Positions 9,461-20,040 of a stretch of 20,278 bases of DNA are shown one piece after another. Source of the stretch: Guillardia theta CCMP2712 (Eukaryota; Cryptophyceae; Pyrenomonadales; Geminigeraceae); the NCBI RefSeq assembly GCF_000315625.1, contig NW_005434578.1, positions 270,691-290,968 on the forward strand. Reading direction: 5' to 3'. A program made the translations under genes and the position numbers. The first letter of the stretch is position 1. The number at the start of each line of letters is the position of its first letter. The notes below the pieces were generated by a model that ran no database searches, was not told the origin of the DNA, and saw only the letters and a program-made list of their open reading frames with translations.

Positions 9461-10663
9461 TCACTGAGGTAGATTCGCAAAAGATTGACAGGAGGATACC
9501 TTGTCTTGCTCTTGAATCGACGTGTGTTCCTGAGCCTTTTCTGCGTACTGATGGAGCAACGAGACATATTCCGAATACTCCATAATGCCTGGCAATTGGG
9601 CTCCTTTTGATTGCTCGTCATGCAAGCATGCTGTTGTTAGAGCATGTATTCTCTGAACAAACAGTGGATCCCGCAATGGCTTCAATGACCCAGACGAGCT
9701 CCTATAAAGAAGAAATATATTCAGAATATTCGATGCTTTCCTTGAACAAAGGAGTATTAAATTACCTCGACAAGCAATTTTTTAGAAGCGATGTCCACAA
9801 GTTGAAGGTTCTTGCAGAAATATCAGGTCCCTGTTCCGCAATCAAATGCAAGATATTTTCTCCTTCAACAGCAGAAATTTCAAATCTCCTGGATATCCTT
9901 TCGACAATGCATATCAAGCATTCAAAATTTCATTGGGAACAAAACCATGGTTCCTCCGAAAACATTCGAATAGGTTAAAGCCATGTCTGAGGTACACAAT
10001 GGCTTGGTTTTTGTTCGATGCGTAGTTTACAGCATGCTCCAGGATATCGAAGATCAGCACGTAGTTGTCCGATGCACTAGCGCCGTCTCCATACTTGGTA
10101 ATGCAGCTCAACACTTGACGACAAGACAACAAACAGGAATCCACAAAACCGAGCAGAACAGCACTACCCGTCGAGGAGTGCTCCGTACAAGTGATAAGAT
10201 GCGGCAGATTCTCATACTGCAGCTTTGCTGCATTTCGAACTGAAGTTTCGATCGAATCCAAATAATGGCTAACGATTGCTCGATCAATTTCTCTTCCGCA
10301 GATCTTAGCTAGAAACAAAAGTTTCACAGCCATCTGCACTATGCCTTGAAGGCAGGTAGAACGTATTGACTCCGACTGATATAGCACATCTCCTTTTCTT
10401 TCCTGATAGATTCGTGGGAAATTACCGTAAAGCTTTACCAGTGTGTAGTAAAACTTGTTCGCGGACAACCCGAGTGGGCTTGTACCTTGATTTTTTGGAA
10501 TAGCTGTAATATGAAACGGCTTAATGTCTGAAGCCTTTGAGTTTATAAGATGAATGTCCCTCGCGAACATCCGTTTGTGAAATTTGAGCAACATCAATTC
10601 TTGACTCACAAATCGTTCGAGGGATTCCTCAGCGCTGTTTCCCTCCCAGAGGACAGTGTTCAT
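9461..10663 (-). CDS. Unrecognised multi-exon gene, possibly with ankyrin-like helices
   Basis: The first minus-strand exon starts at ATG 10663, with an in-frame stop upstream, and stays open for 249 codons to about 9914. A second coding stretch (about 9940-9767) is in another frame. It ends at a good donor (GTAATT) whose intron finishes with …TTTATAG near 9713, and the last exon runs to a stop at 9461. A third possible intron (GTATCC, 9498 to 9463) would also end in an immediate stop. Residues such as EGENILHLIAEQG in the middle exon, and HAVNYASNKNQAIVYL.HGFNLFE at the end of the first, resemble ankyrin repeat helices. The match is loose. The junction between exons one and two could not be solved: the obvious 48-bp intron (GTTTTG…CGAAAG) leaves the wrong phase. 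So either the splice differs, or there is a frameshift and the gene is damaged. The function is unknown. Confidence 0.5.
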
Positions 10664-11523
10664 GAAAAGATCCGCGTTCCTGTCGCCATGTCACGCGCTC
10701 TGACTAAAGACGAATCACAGTGATTCATGGTCGGCACACCTACTGCTGTGAGCACATGCTTCATTCAACATCTGCAGATTATCCACCTTGGGTTCACGAG
10801 CTCGATCATCGAAGATGGCTGTTGCAAGGGATAGTTAGCGTCGCATCAATCAACTTCCGAGGCATCACATGCGTCGTCTGCCATCCTCCTTCTCTTTGCG
10901 CCCTGTTGGTCCACGACATGGCCAGCAACATGGTTGGATGTTGTCTTGAAAGAAGGATGGAAGGAGTTTTCATCTGTATACCACCGCAACACAAGGATGA
11001 CGAGTTACGACCAGGCTGACCTCGAAGATGTAAACACGCTCACCATAACCAAACACCGAAGCTTGCATTCCAAGGAGAAGGAACAACGCGCAGCACGGAT
11101 ACGAAGTCATCTATCCTGGTAACTTCCGTTGTGCATGGCCGTAGCAGAACACGCCTTTACCTCTCCGTTCACCTCCCCTACCTGGCATCCGCATCGTTGG
11201 GAGTTCCGGAAAATTTAGTAAAAATATTTGTACTAGTAGTGGTGGAATCGGGGAGGAAACAACTGTGGCAGAAGGAAATGGAGATGGAGGGAGCGAAAGA
11301 CGCGGACGGAGATCAAGAAAGTCAAGAAGACAATGACAGAGACAGTGATAAGATATTGAGAATAGTTTTAGACTGTGATGAGAGATTGAGAATGTTTTTG
11401 ATAGTGAGAGATGGAGATGGAGTTGTGTGTGAGAAAAACACAAACGCGAGAAGAAGCACCCGTCGATTCAACGAGAAGCGAAAAGAAACAGTAGTGGATA
11501 TATTATTCTCAAGCTCTAGATAA
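10664..11523. other. Region of weak ORFs
   Basis: Overlapping + frames at 10720-11019, about 10935-11122 and 11131-11523 are open, but they lack recognisable domains and good splice context. The 11131-11523 frame is dominated by a purine-rich stretch (GGAGATGGAGG and similar) giving Asp/Glu/Arg-rich residues, which is weak evidence. The frame at 10935-11122 (…DVVLKEGWKEFSSVYHRN…) is the most protein-like. One or two exons of an unknown + strand gene are possible. Confidence 0.25.
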
Positions 11524-11852
11524 ACTTCCAAGTCGGCAAGAAATCTTATCCCGAAACTTTATTGGCTGCTACAACGAAATACTTTTGCTCGCTTGCTCAA
11601 GGCCATTCACGAAGAAGCCAAGAGACTCGTACGGAGTTTGTACGAGCCGTCTTATGGCCCTGGATGATTCACATGCGATAAACAGACAATAACAAAACCA
11701 TCGTATATCTTCGTCTGCAAGAGGCTGCTAAAACAGCAAGCAGCAACACATGAAGGATAATGGCAAGGAGTGATTTGATGAACAAAAAGACCTTGTTGTA
11801 ATTATCAGTTGCCCTCCACTTCTGCATCTTGACTCTCGTCGGAGAAAGTCTG
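11524..11852 (+). other. ATG-less open frame and small dyad
   Basis: A + frame without ATG at 11524-11667 reads a protein-like, Leu/Arg-rich stretch (FARLLKAIHEEAKRLVRSLY). It contains the inverted repeat CTCGTAC-GGAGTTT-GTACGAG (11626-11646). It could be an internal exon, but no partner exon was found. Nothing was seen from 11668 to the satellite. Confidence 0.2.
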
Positions 11853-12371
11853 AGCTCTCAAGATCTCTCTTCTCTTCTCTCAAGATCTCTCTTCTCTTCT
11901 CTCAAGATCTCTCTTCTCTTCTCTCAAGATCTCTCTTCTCTTCTCTCAAGATCTCTCTTCTCTTCTCTCAAGATCTCTCTTCTCTTCTCTCAAGATCTCT
12001 CTTCTCTTCTCTCAAGATCTCTCTTCTCTTCTCTCAAGATCTCTCTTCTCTTCTCTCAAGATCTCTCTTCTCTTCTCTCAAGATCTCTCTTCTCTTCTCG
12101 CAAGATCTCTCTTCTCTTCTCGCAAGATCTCTCTTCTCTCAAGATCTCTCTTCTCTTCTCTCAAGATCTCGCTTCTCTTCTCTCAAGATCTCTCTTCTCT
12201 TCTCTCAAGATCTCTCTTCTCTTCTCTCAAGATCTCTCTTCTCTTCTCGCAAGATCTCTCTTCTCTTCTCGCAAGATCTCTCTTCTCTTCTCGCAAGATC
12301 TCTCTTCTCTTCTCTCAAGATCTCTCCTCTCTTCTCTCAAGATCTCTCTTCTCGCAAGATCTCTCTTCTCT
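11853..12371 (+). repeat. 22-bp pyrimidine satellite, 24 copies
   Basis: CAAGATCT followed by a CT-rich tail recurs 24 times, first at 11859 and last at 12355. The spacing is 22 bp except for two 17-bp units (12123 to 12140 and 12338 to 12355), which have lost the same 5 bp. A CTCG variant of the tail occurs in two clusters. The + strand is almost entirely pyrimidine outside the AAGA core. All forward frames stay open because 22 is not a multiple of three, so the 199-codon frame across it is not evidence of a gene. Confidence 0.97.
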
Positions 12372-12988
12372 GAAGCCTGGAAAAAGCTTCACCTTCCAAA
12401 GACGAGTGACATCCAGCACAATTCCTAGCCCATTTCTGACTTTTCTTTTCGGGCTTTCAACAACCTGTTTCTCATGTTGAGCCACGACAACTTCTGGCAT
12501 CAATCTATACACACACTTATGTTCTCATGTGCAAACTCATGTCCTCTTGTACTCATTCAACCTCGGGTGCGTAACTGCTTCACTGTATCGCATCGCACAA
12601 CCTGTCAGCGTCGCATTTCTTCGTTCCTTCGATTCTTGTATTGACTCTGGTTCCTCGTTCTTTCTACCACCCTACCCCCTGTATTGTGGTTCTGATCGGT
12701 TAAACTGGACCACATGTACTCCCACTACCCCCTTTTGTACGAAAGTGTTTGGGAGGACCACCCCAAATTCTGAAATGACATACCCCACCCTGCCAAATTG
12801 ATCTCCCAGCCCTACCCACCCTGATGATTGGCAGAGGCCCGTGGAAGCCGCGCGTTAGCGTTGGATCCATGGAATGAGAGGCGGCGCTGCAGCAGAGGGG
12901 GGGGGAAGAAATGAGAGGGAAGCGCCTCCATGGGGGAATGACGGAGATCCATCATTGCTGTGTGAGGAGAGATCTTACTTCCGAACCT
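12372..12988. other. Region without a firm gene
   Basis: A minus-strand frame from 12512 (ATG near 12501) reads about 40 protein-like residues (EVVVAQHEKQVVESPKRKV…) and then runs into the satellite, ending at about 12315. It could be the last exon of a minus gene, but no upstream exon was found. A C-rich part (12715-12825) recalls the composition at 4195-4270. Nothing else is supported. Confidence 0.25.
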
Positions 12989-13081
12989 GCAGCAGCGGCA
13001 GCAGCAGCGGCAGCAGAAGCCGCTGAGCAGCAGCAGCCGCTGAGCAGCAGCAGCGGCAGCAGCGGCAGCAGCGGGAGCAGA
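12989..13081 (+). repeat. CAG/CGG trinucleotide tract
   Basis: GCAGCAGCGGCAGCAGCAGC-type triplets fill about 90 bp, roughly 210 bp upstream of the RVB1 start codon. Ala/Ser-rich frames on + and Cys/Leu/Ala-rich frames on - are products of the repeat. Confidence 0.9.
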
Positions 13082-13291
13082 GGGAACAGCGTCACTCATT
13101 GAAGTAGCAAGAAATTTAGGCGTGCAAGGAAGGACCACGGAGGAAAGTTCTCCTCCAAGAAAGTTGTGATATCTTTTTCATACAAGAAGAGGGAGATACT
13201 GTTTGTTAAAAACAAAGGGAAGCATTATAGGAATCACCAGTTTTCATAGGTCACTGACTGTAACGGCTGACTGATAACTTGTGAAAATTAG

Positions 13292-15441
<2,150 letters not shown>

Positions 15442-15460
15442 TCTGGGATCCTCAAGCAAC

Positions 15461-15466
15461 AATAAA
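15461..15466 (+). terminator. AATAAA polyadenylation signal of RVB1
   Basis: AATAAA lies 20 bp after the RVB1 stop, in the short gap before the convergent gene. It is plausible by position. Confidence 0.5.
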
Positions 15467-15522
15467 CAAATAATTTCCTATTGTCATTCCATCTGGAGTG
15501 TTAAGGGGATCTCCTGATACTT

Positions 15523-16813
15523 TTACATCCTGAATTTGTTCTTAATCCATCGGATCTCATTCGAGTAAGTATCAGAGTGCATACCTCTGTGTAATTCGAT
15601 CATATCTTCATCATCATCAGGATCGATCATGTCATCAAAATCTCTTTTGATGTTCATGGCGTAGTTCGCCATTTGATCAGCTTCTTTGTTGTGTTCTCGT
15701 AGGACATGGCACAAATCAATCGCTTCAAACTGATAGAAATCAGACGCAACTAAGCAATCAAGTGTGCACCTGCTCCATCAACGACATCGCCTCTTTGCAC
15801 AACTCTTGGAGGTGCGTTTTATCACATCTCCATTGCTTGTTTACCTACTGCATGTGAGCTTTGTAGAGGCGATGGATATAATCAGCCTGGTTGATGACAA
15901 GCTTACTGTCGCCGTTCACCTTAAGCCTTGTGATCTTCAGTTCACGCGCCTTTCGCAGGCCTGGCTAGGTTAGTTTAGAGCACGATCCGGCAGGTCTTAC
16001 CCAGGATCAGGCCTTTGTACTCAGCCTCGTTGTTGGTGGCAGCACCCAAAAAGAGCCCTCCTCTCCATATCATCTGATGCTTATGGTATAGAACAGCTCC
16101 TGACCCAGCTGTTGTTGTGCTCTGACCATTCCCTCGCGATCCTCCATCGAAAGAGAGAAAGTAGTGAAATGAAGCAGTATCTAAAGACTTGATCTTCTTG
16201 TTGCTGGCATGGAGCTGATTGCATGTTTTGCTTTCATATTGAATGTCTGTCGGATCGACAACTTGTGCCTTCCTCTGCCTCTTTCCGACTCATAAATAGT
16301 AAGGCAAATGAATGTAAGTGTTAAAGATACCTTGAGGAAGGTCTAATGAAGCAGAGGGTTGTTCTGCCTCATGCAACCACTAGCAAATAAATTTTAATCG
16401 GCCAGATTTCGCTCTCACAGAGCAAAGGAGAGGAAATCTCTGACCTGTTCTGCTTCTTGTATGGACTTAAACTTCCTGAGCATGCGCAGTGAGTCCACAA
16501 AAGAAGCTTCCGTGAGAGAGCACAAGGGGTCGCGCCTTGATACAGGGACTCACCTCAGGTTTTGCATTCCATGAGGAAATCCAGTGACTTGCTCGAACGC
16601 ATCTTCCCCTGCCTCTTCTCATCAGGTCGGCAGACGATCAGTACAAGACACTTCAAAGAACAGGCAGGAAAAGACAGCAATCATCTTCGGATGGATATTT
16701 TGATGGATAGAGATGGAATGGAGAAAAAGTAAGAAGAAGACCGCACATGAAAAAAAGACTCCTGTCTTCCTGCCCACCCGCACGGCCCAGCAAACTTCCT
16801 TCTTCTTCTCCAT
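15523..16813 (-). CDS. RNASEH1: Ribonuclease H1 (hybrid-binding domain plus RNase HI domain)
   Basis: This enzyme cleaves the RNA strand of RNA:DNA hybrids. Minus-strand exons are 16813-16747, 16608-16554, 16475-16445, 16379-16331, 16288-16001, 15960 to about 15850, about 15810 to 15770, and 15729-15523. The first three give the N-terminal hybrid-binding domain: WAVRVGRKTGVF, SWEDAFEQVTGFPHG and KFKSIQEAEQ. This spans three introns (138, 78 and 65 bp) with a codon split correctly to Trp at the first. The catalytic domain has the four acidic sites: FDGGSRGNG, NNEAEYKGL, NGDSKLVI and REHNKEADQMAN. The start chosen is the ATG at 16813. The junction between exons 6 and 7 is unresolved: the frame meets TAG right after YKAHMQ, and no normal-length GT-AG intron keeps phase. 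A GC-AG intron, a 21-bp intron or a damaged copy are all possible. The acidic C-terminal tail (DDMIDPDDDEDM) is unusual. Confidence 0.9.
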
Positions 16814-16865
16814 TGCAGGTTGCCCCCACTCTGTACCTGTGTTGACCAACTTGAATGAAAGACTT

Positions 16866-16885
16866 TAACTTAACGTTGAGTAAAG
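16866..16885 (+). promoter_or_regulatory. Second copy of the TAACTTAACkTTGAGTAAAG word
   Basis: It is identical to 4087-4106 at 19 of 20 positions. It lies 53 bp upstream of the RNase H1 ATG. The other copy is 211 bp upstream of the ATG at 3876 in the same relative orientation. It could be a promoter element or a dispersed repeat remnant. The remainder of 16814-16974 shows no gene. Confidence 0.4.
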
Positions 16886-16974
16886 CCGACCGTGCCAGCC
16901 TGCCTTCACTCTACTGTCTGACCCTCTCAGTAGAGTCAAAGTGAGGCCCCGGGCCCTGCCTTCAAGTTTTACTG

Positions 16975-17077
16975 AGGGTTGGGGGTTTACTGAGTTAGCC
17001 TAGTAGGGTTGAGGGTTGAGCCTGGCACGGTTTAGCCCGGGTTTAGGGTTGAGGGTTGAGGGTTGAGGGTTTGGGCG
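16975..17077 (+). repeat. Degenerate telomeric repeats (TTGAGGG / TTTAGGG)
   Basis: The stretch holds AGGGTTGAGGGTTGAG (17005-17020) and GTTTAGGGTTGAGGG, then more TTGAGGG and GTTTGGG (17041-17074), mixed with related words such as GGGTTGGGGGTTTACTGAG. TTGAGGG is a one-base variant of the perfect TTTAGGG found further right. It marks the left edge of the subtelomere-like part. The 17078-17272 stretch that follows shows no gene. Confidence 0.8.
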
Positions 17078-17272
17078 ATGGAGGGAGTGACATCTGCCAG
17101 GCCGGACTGAGTCAGCGAGAACTTGAAGATCAGGGAGGCGCTCGCAGTCGAGCTGACACTCAGCGGCAGGCGACGGCCGCAATTCAGCCGTGTCACCGCC
17201 GCCGCAAAACAAGCTGAAAAAGGCAACAAGGATCGGATGTAGAAGAACCGGGCAGCGGGCAGCAGCAGGGAC

Positions 17273-17319
17273 TTAGGGTTTAGGGTTTAGGGTTTAGGGT
17301 TTAGGGTTTAGGGTTTAGG
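17273..17319 (+). repeat. Interstitial telomeric tract (TTTAGGG)
   Basis: There are five perfect TTTAGGG copies (17279-17313) plus partial copies on both sides. It ends 109 bp before the ATG at 17429, matching the arrangement at 19833-19927. Confidence 0.97.
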
Positions 17320-17428
17320 AGCCGGCCCTTAGTAAGAGCATGCTGCCCTGCGGCGCGTAGGGAGAGCGCAAGGGGACCGGTGGAAGCTGCGAGCAAGAGG
17401 TTCGTATAGTTCAAACAGCTTTCTAAGC

Positions 17429-19263
17429 ATGGTACTACAGTATGATGAAAGCGTTCGCAACCTGCTGTATCGGAGATCATGCCAATACACGCAGGGTGAG
17501 CGCTCTGGAGGCCACGTCGAGGAGGCCGCCGACCTCGTCGAGAAGGTGAAGAACTTCACCAAGCGTTATCCGAATAGTCGGACAGCTTATGCTTGCAGAG
17601 CTGAGGGGGGATGCACTCCCGACGCTATCGCTGAAGCCATCCGCTCGACATGTCGGCAGGCGAGACGCGACCTGTTTGAAGACTCTCTGAGCGAATGGAG
17701 CTCAGAGTCGAGAGCATGGTTTATTCAACAGATGGAGGAGGCCAAGAAGCAGAATGTCGAGACATACATCGGCACCGAAGGCACCGAGGGGACCTCCTTC
17801 ATCTCCATGACTCTCCTAGGGATTTCCTCGATGTATGTTCGACAAGAAGAAAAGTTGAAAACGAAGCTTATGGAGCTAGGTCTCATGGTAGACTCAGTCG
17901 ATGGAGTCGACAAGGCCATCATGTGGAAGCACCTTACAGACCTGAGATAGCACGAGCAGACGACATCTCAGTCACCGTCTCCTTCCTTCGGAATGAAGCA
18001 GCCATGGAGCTATGGGAAGGCAGGACAGAATACGCCATCGAAGGGAGAGTCTTTCGAGCCACAGAGGTGAGCATTGCACATGACCGGTCGTTCAAGCTTC
18101 GAGCCAAGCGAGGACCTTGGGGCAAGGGAGGGAGCCTTGCCGAGCTATCGCAGCTCTTAGCTCTTGGAGGAATGTCGACGGCTGAGATCGCTCAGATCTA
18201 TCGATTTCAGCTGCTCTCGCAATCTCTTGCAGCCGCAGAGGTACAACCACTTGCGGGCATGCTCGTGCAGGGTCCTGGGCAGAGAGGTCGCAAGGGGCCG
18301 AGCCCGAAGACGTATGTCGCTGTTGGGGCAAGTACGGGCACTCTCCAGCAAAAAGAGCTGGAGTGGGTGCTGAGCTCGCCTTCGACGGCAAGCTGCGAGC
18401 AGACCTTGGCCTCGTTCAGAGAGAGCGAGGCGATGGAGGGGGTGCATCTCACTCTCATCAGCGACGACGTCAAGCTCAGAGAGACGTTTGCCGCAGTCGA
18501 GCTCACAGCCGACACCTTCGTGCCGAGGGGAAAGATTGCCAAGCAAAGGAGGGCACTTCGCGAGAGAGATCATGCGGGGCGCAGCAGCTTTAGAGTACAG
18601 ATCAAGTCGAGGTCAAGCATGAGCACAGGCCGCTTCTCGAGGAAGGAGATGGAAGCGCTGTGCGGAGAGGGCAGGGAAGAAAGCTGGGTGCATATCCAGC
18701 TAGCCTGCAAAGAATTTGAGCTCATGATCGCTTTGGCACACAACAGAGTAATGGAGACAATCAAGGGATGCCTGACAGAAAGCTGGAAGAAGAAAAGTGT
18801 TGAACAGGAGAGTTGGTGGCAAACGCCAATCAACTCTATGACAGGGCTAGGACTGACTGCACCAGAGCACGGCAATCTTATACCAGATGGGCTCTGCTAC
18901 TTCAGAGGGAGCAATCGCATTGTGCTGGTGGAGATAGCAAGAACTTCAGAGTTCACGGGCGAGGGAAGCAGTCTGGCAAACCTGAAAGCAAAGTTTCAGG
19001 AGAAAGAACAGAAATATGCAGCACTGCGGGCAGAGATGACAAGTAGGAGCGACAACACAGAGGTCATACAAGCCACGTTCATTGCAGGAGTGAGAGGCAG
19101 TATTATGGAGCGGGAATGGACCACAAATTTCCGGAACTTGCTCATGGACGAGGATATGATTGACAGAGCCATGACCAAGATAGTCATCCAGCTGCTCGAA
19201 GTGCAACACATGCTGTGGACCTCAAGGAGACGAGGAGACACGACCAACAGAGAACAAGCATGA
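17429..19263 (+). CDS. Subtelomeric family protein with a PD-(D/E)xK-like C-terminal domain
   Basis: The N-terminal part is open from ATG 17429 to 17950. Its start, MVLQYDESVRNLLYRRSCQY, is nearly repeated at 20041. The C-terminal part is in another + frame from about 17945 to the stop at 19263. A short intron probably joins them, for example GTCTCA (17880) to …CGAGCAG (~17959), or donor GTATGT near 17832 with acceptor …CTTACAG at 17939. A frameshift is the alternative. The spliced product would be about 580 residues. Near the C-terminus, IPDG (Pro codon at 18883) is followed by hydrophobic VLVEIA (Glu codon at 18931), then EKEQKYAAL (Lys codon at 19012), then IAGVRGS. This order resembles the PD-(D/E)xK-like segment at the end of some non-LTR retrotransposon proteins, with the lysine moved to the following helix. 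No reverse transcriptase motif (such as Y/FxDD) was seen. The function is unknown; a DNA-cutting role is inference. Confidence 0.65.
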
Positions 19264-19289
19264 AGGATATAAGATGGTTGGAAGATGAA

Positions 19290-19570
19290 GGGGTAAATAT
19301 CAACGAGGACAGATCACAAGGGAAGCCTCAAAAGCTAGCAACCAGGATCAGCATGGCTGGGAAGGGGCAAGGACACAGAAGACAGATGGGAGACGAAAGG
19401 GCAACGGTCAACGGACAGACCGAAGGTGAAGCCTCATAGGCGAAAAACAACCAACATGGCAAGGAAGGGGCAAGGACACAGGAGACAGATGGATGACGAC
19501 AGGGGAAAGGTCAACAAGGACAGACTGACGGGGAAGCTTCACAGGCGGCAGGCGGGGAAGGGACATGGAC
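19290..19570 (+). repeat. Imperfect ~103-109 bp tandem repeat, three copies
   Basis: TCAACrrGGACAGA-type words recur at about 19299, 19408 and 19511, and GGAAGGGGCAAGGACACAG recurs near 19360 and 19463. Two overlapping + frames carry the repeated peptide KGQGHRRQM, but they differ in frame from the gene ending at 19263. The stretch is therefore more likely 3' flank than coding. Nothing else was found up to 19811. Confidence 0.7.
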
Positions 19571-19811
19571 TTAGCGCAAAAACTGGACAGGTGGACGGTT
19601 ACACTGAAACCGTCAACCCGGGCCCGGAGGAGACATGGCCGCACCGGCGGCTCGGAACTGAGGACTATGGAAACAACAGAAACAGCGAAACAACGATAGA
19701 ACCCTGGATGCCACAACGGGCCATCCAAGAAGGGCCGCTCTGCCAAGCGTGAGAACCCATTTAGACTAGACTAGACCGGGAAGGTACCCGATGCGACTAC
19801 TCTAGCATTCT

Positions 19812-19817
19812 AATAAA
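19812..19817 (+). terminator. Possible AATAAA polyadenylation signal
   Basis: AATAAA lies about 550 bp after the stop at 19263 and 16 bp before the telomeric tract. If used, the transcript of the unit would end at the edge of the tract. Confidence 0.3.
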
Positions 19818-19832
19818 ATCGACTACTACTAC

Positions 19833-19927
19833 TAGGGTTTAGGGTTTAGGGTTTAGGGTTTAGGGTTTAGGGTTTAGGGTTTAGGGTTTAGGGTTTAGGG
19901 TTTAGGGTTTAGGGTTTAGGGTTTAGG
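19833..19927 (+). repeat. Interstitial telomeric tract (TTTAGGG)
   Basis: There are twelve perfect TTTAGGG copies (19838-19921) with partial copies at both ends. Unique DNA continues to the right, so it is not the chromosome end itself. It ends 113 bp before the ATG at 20041. Confidence 0.98.
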
Positions 19928-20040
19928 TAGGGCGCCGTTATTTTCGGCAGCATGGCTCCTCGTCAGGTGTAGGGGAAGCCGCCAGGGCGCCAAGGAAGCT
20001 GCAAGCAAGAGGTTTGTATACTTCAAATAGCTTTCTAAGT

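Larger units (their letters stand above)
17273..19832 (+). repeat. Tandem subtelomeric unit (telomere tract + leader + gene), period 2,612 bp
   Basis: The ATGs at 17429 and 20041 are 2,612 bp apart. Each is preceded by a similar leader (GAAGCTGCrAGCAAGAGGTT… then TTTCTAAG), and each leader is preceded by a TTTAGGG tract. The homology therefore covers the junction between tract and gene, and points to duplication of a whole unit. The second unit is cut by the window end. It may be a subtelomeric segmental repeat or a mobile element family. No terminal repeats or target-site duplications were identified. Confidence 0.75.

Noticed and set aside
11853-12371. CRISPR-like array
   Set aside because: There are no unique spacers between repeats, and the units are contiguous and low in complexity.
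11829-12428. A 199-codon open frame on the + strand
   Set aside because: It is made almost entirely of the 22-bp satellite, which keeps every forward frame open; there is no independent coding signal.
12911-13102. Ala/Ser-rich open frame upstream of RVB1
   Set aside because: The residues come from the CAG/CGG tract, and no conserved part or splice link to RVB1 was seen.
18157-18573. Several minus-strand open frames (92-139 codons) in the subtelomeric gene
   Set aside because: They are shadows of the GC-rich + frame, and none has recognisable motifs.
17429-19263. Complete non-LTR retrotransposon
   Set aside because: No reverse transcriptase or AP-endonuclease motifs, poly(A) tail or target duplication could be seen; only the C-terminal segment resembles such elements.
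19833-19927. A true chromosome end
   Set aside because: Unique gene sequence continues for at least 350 bp to the right, so the tract is interstitial in this window.
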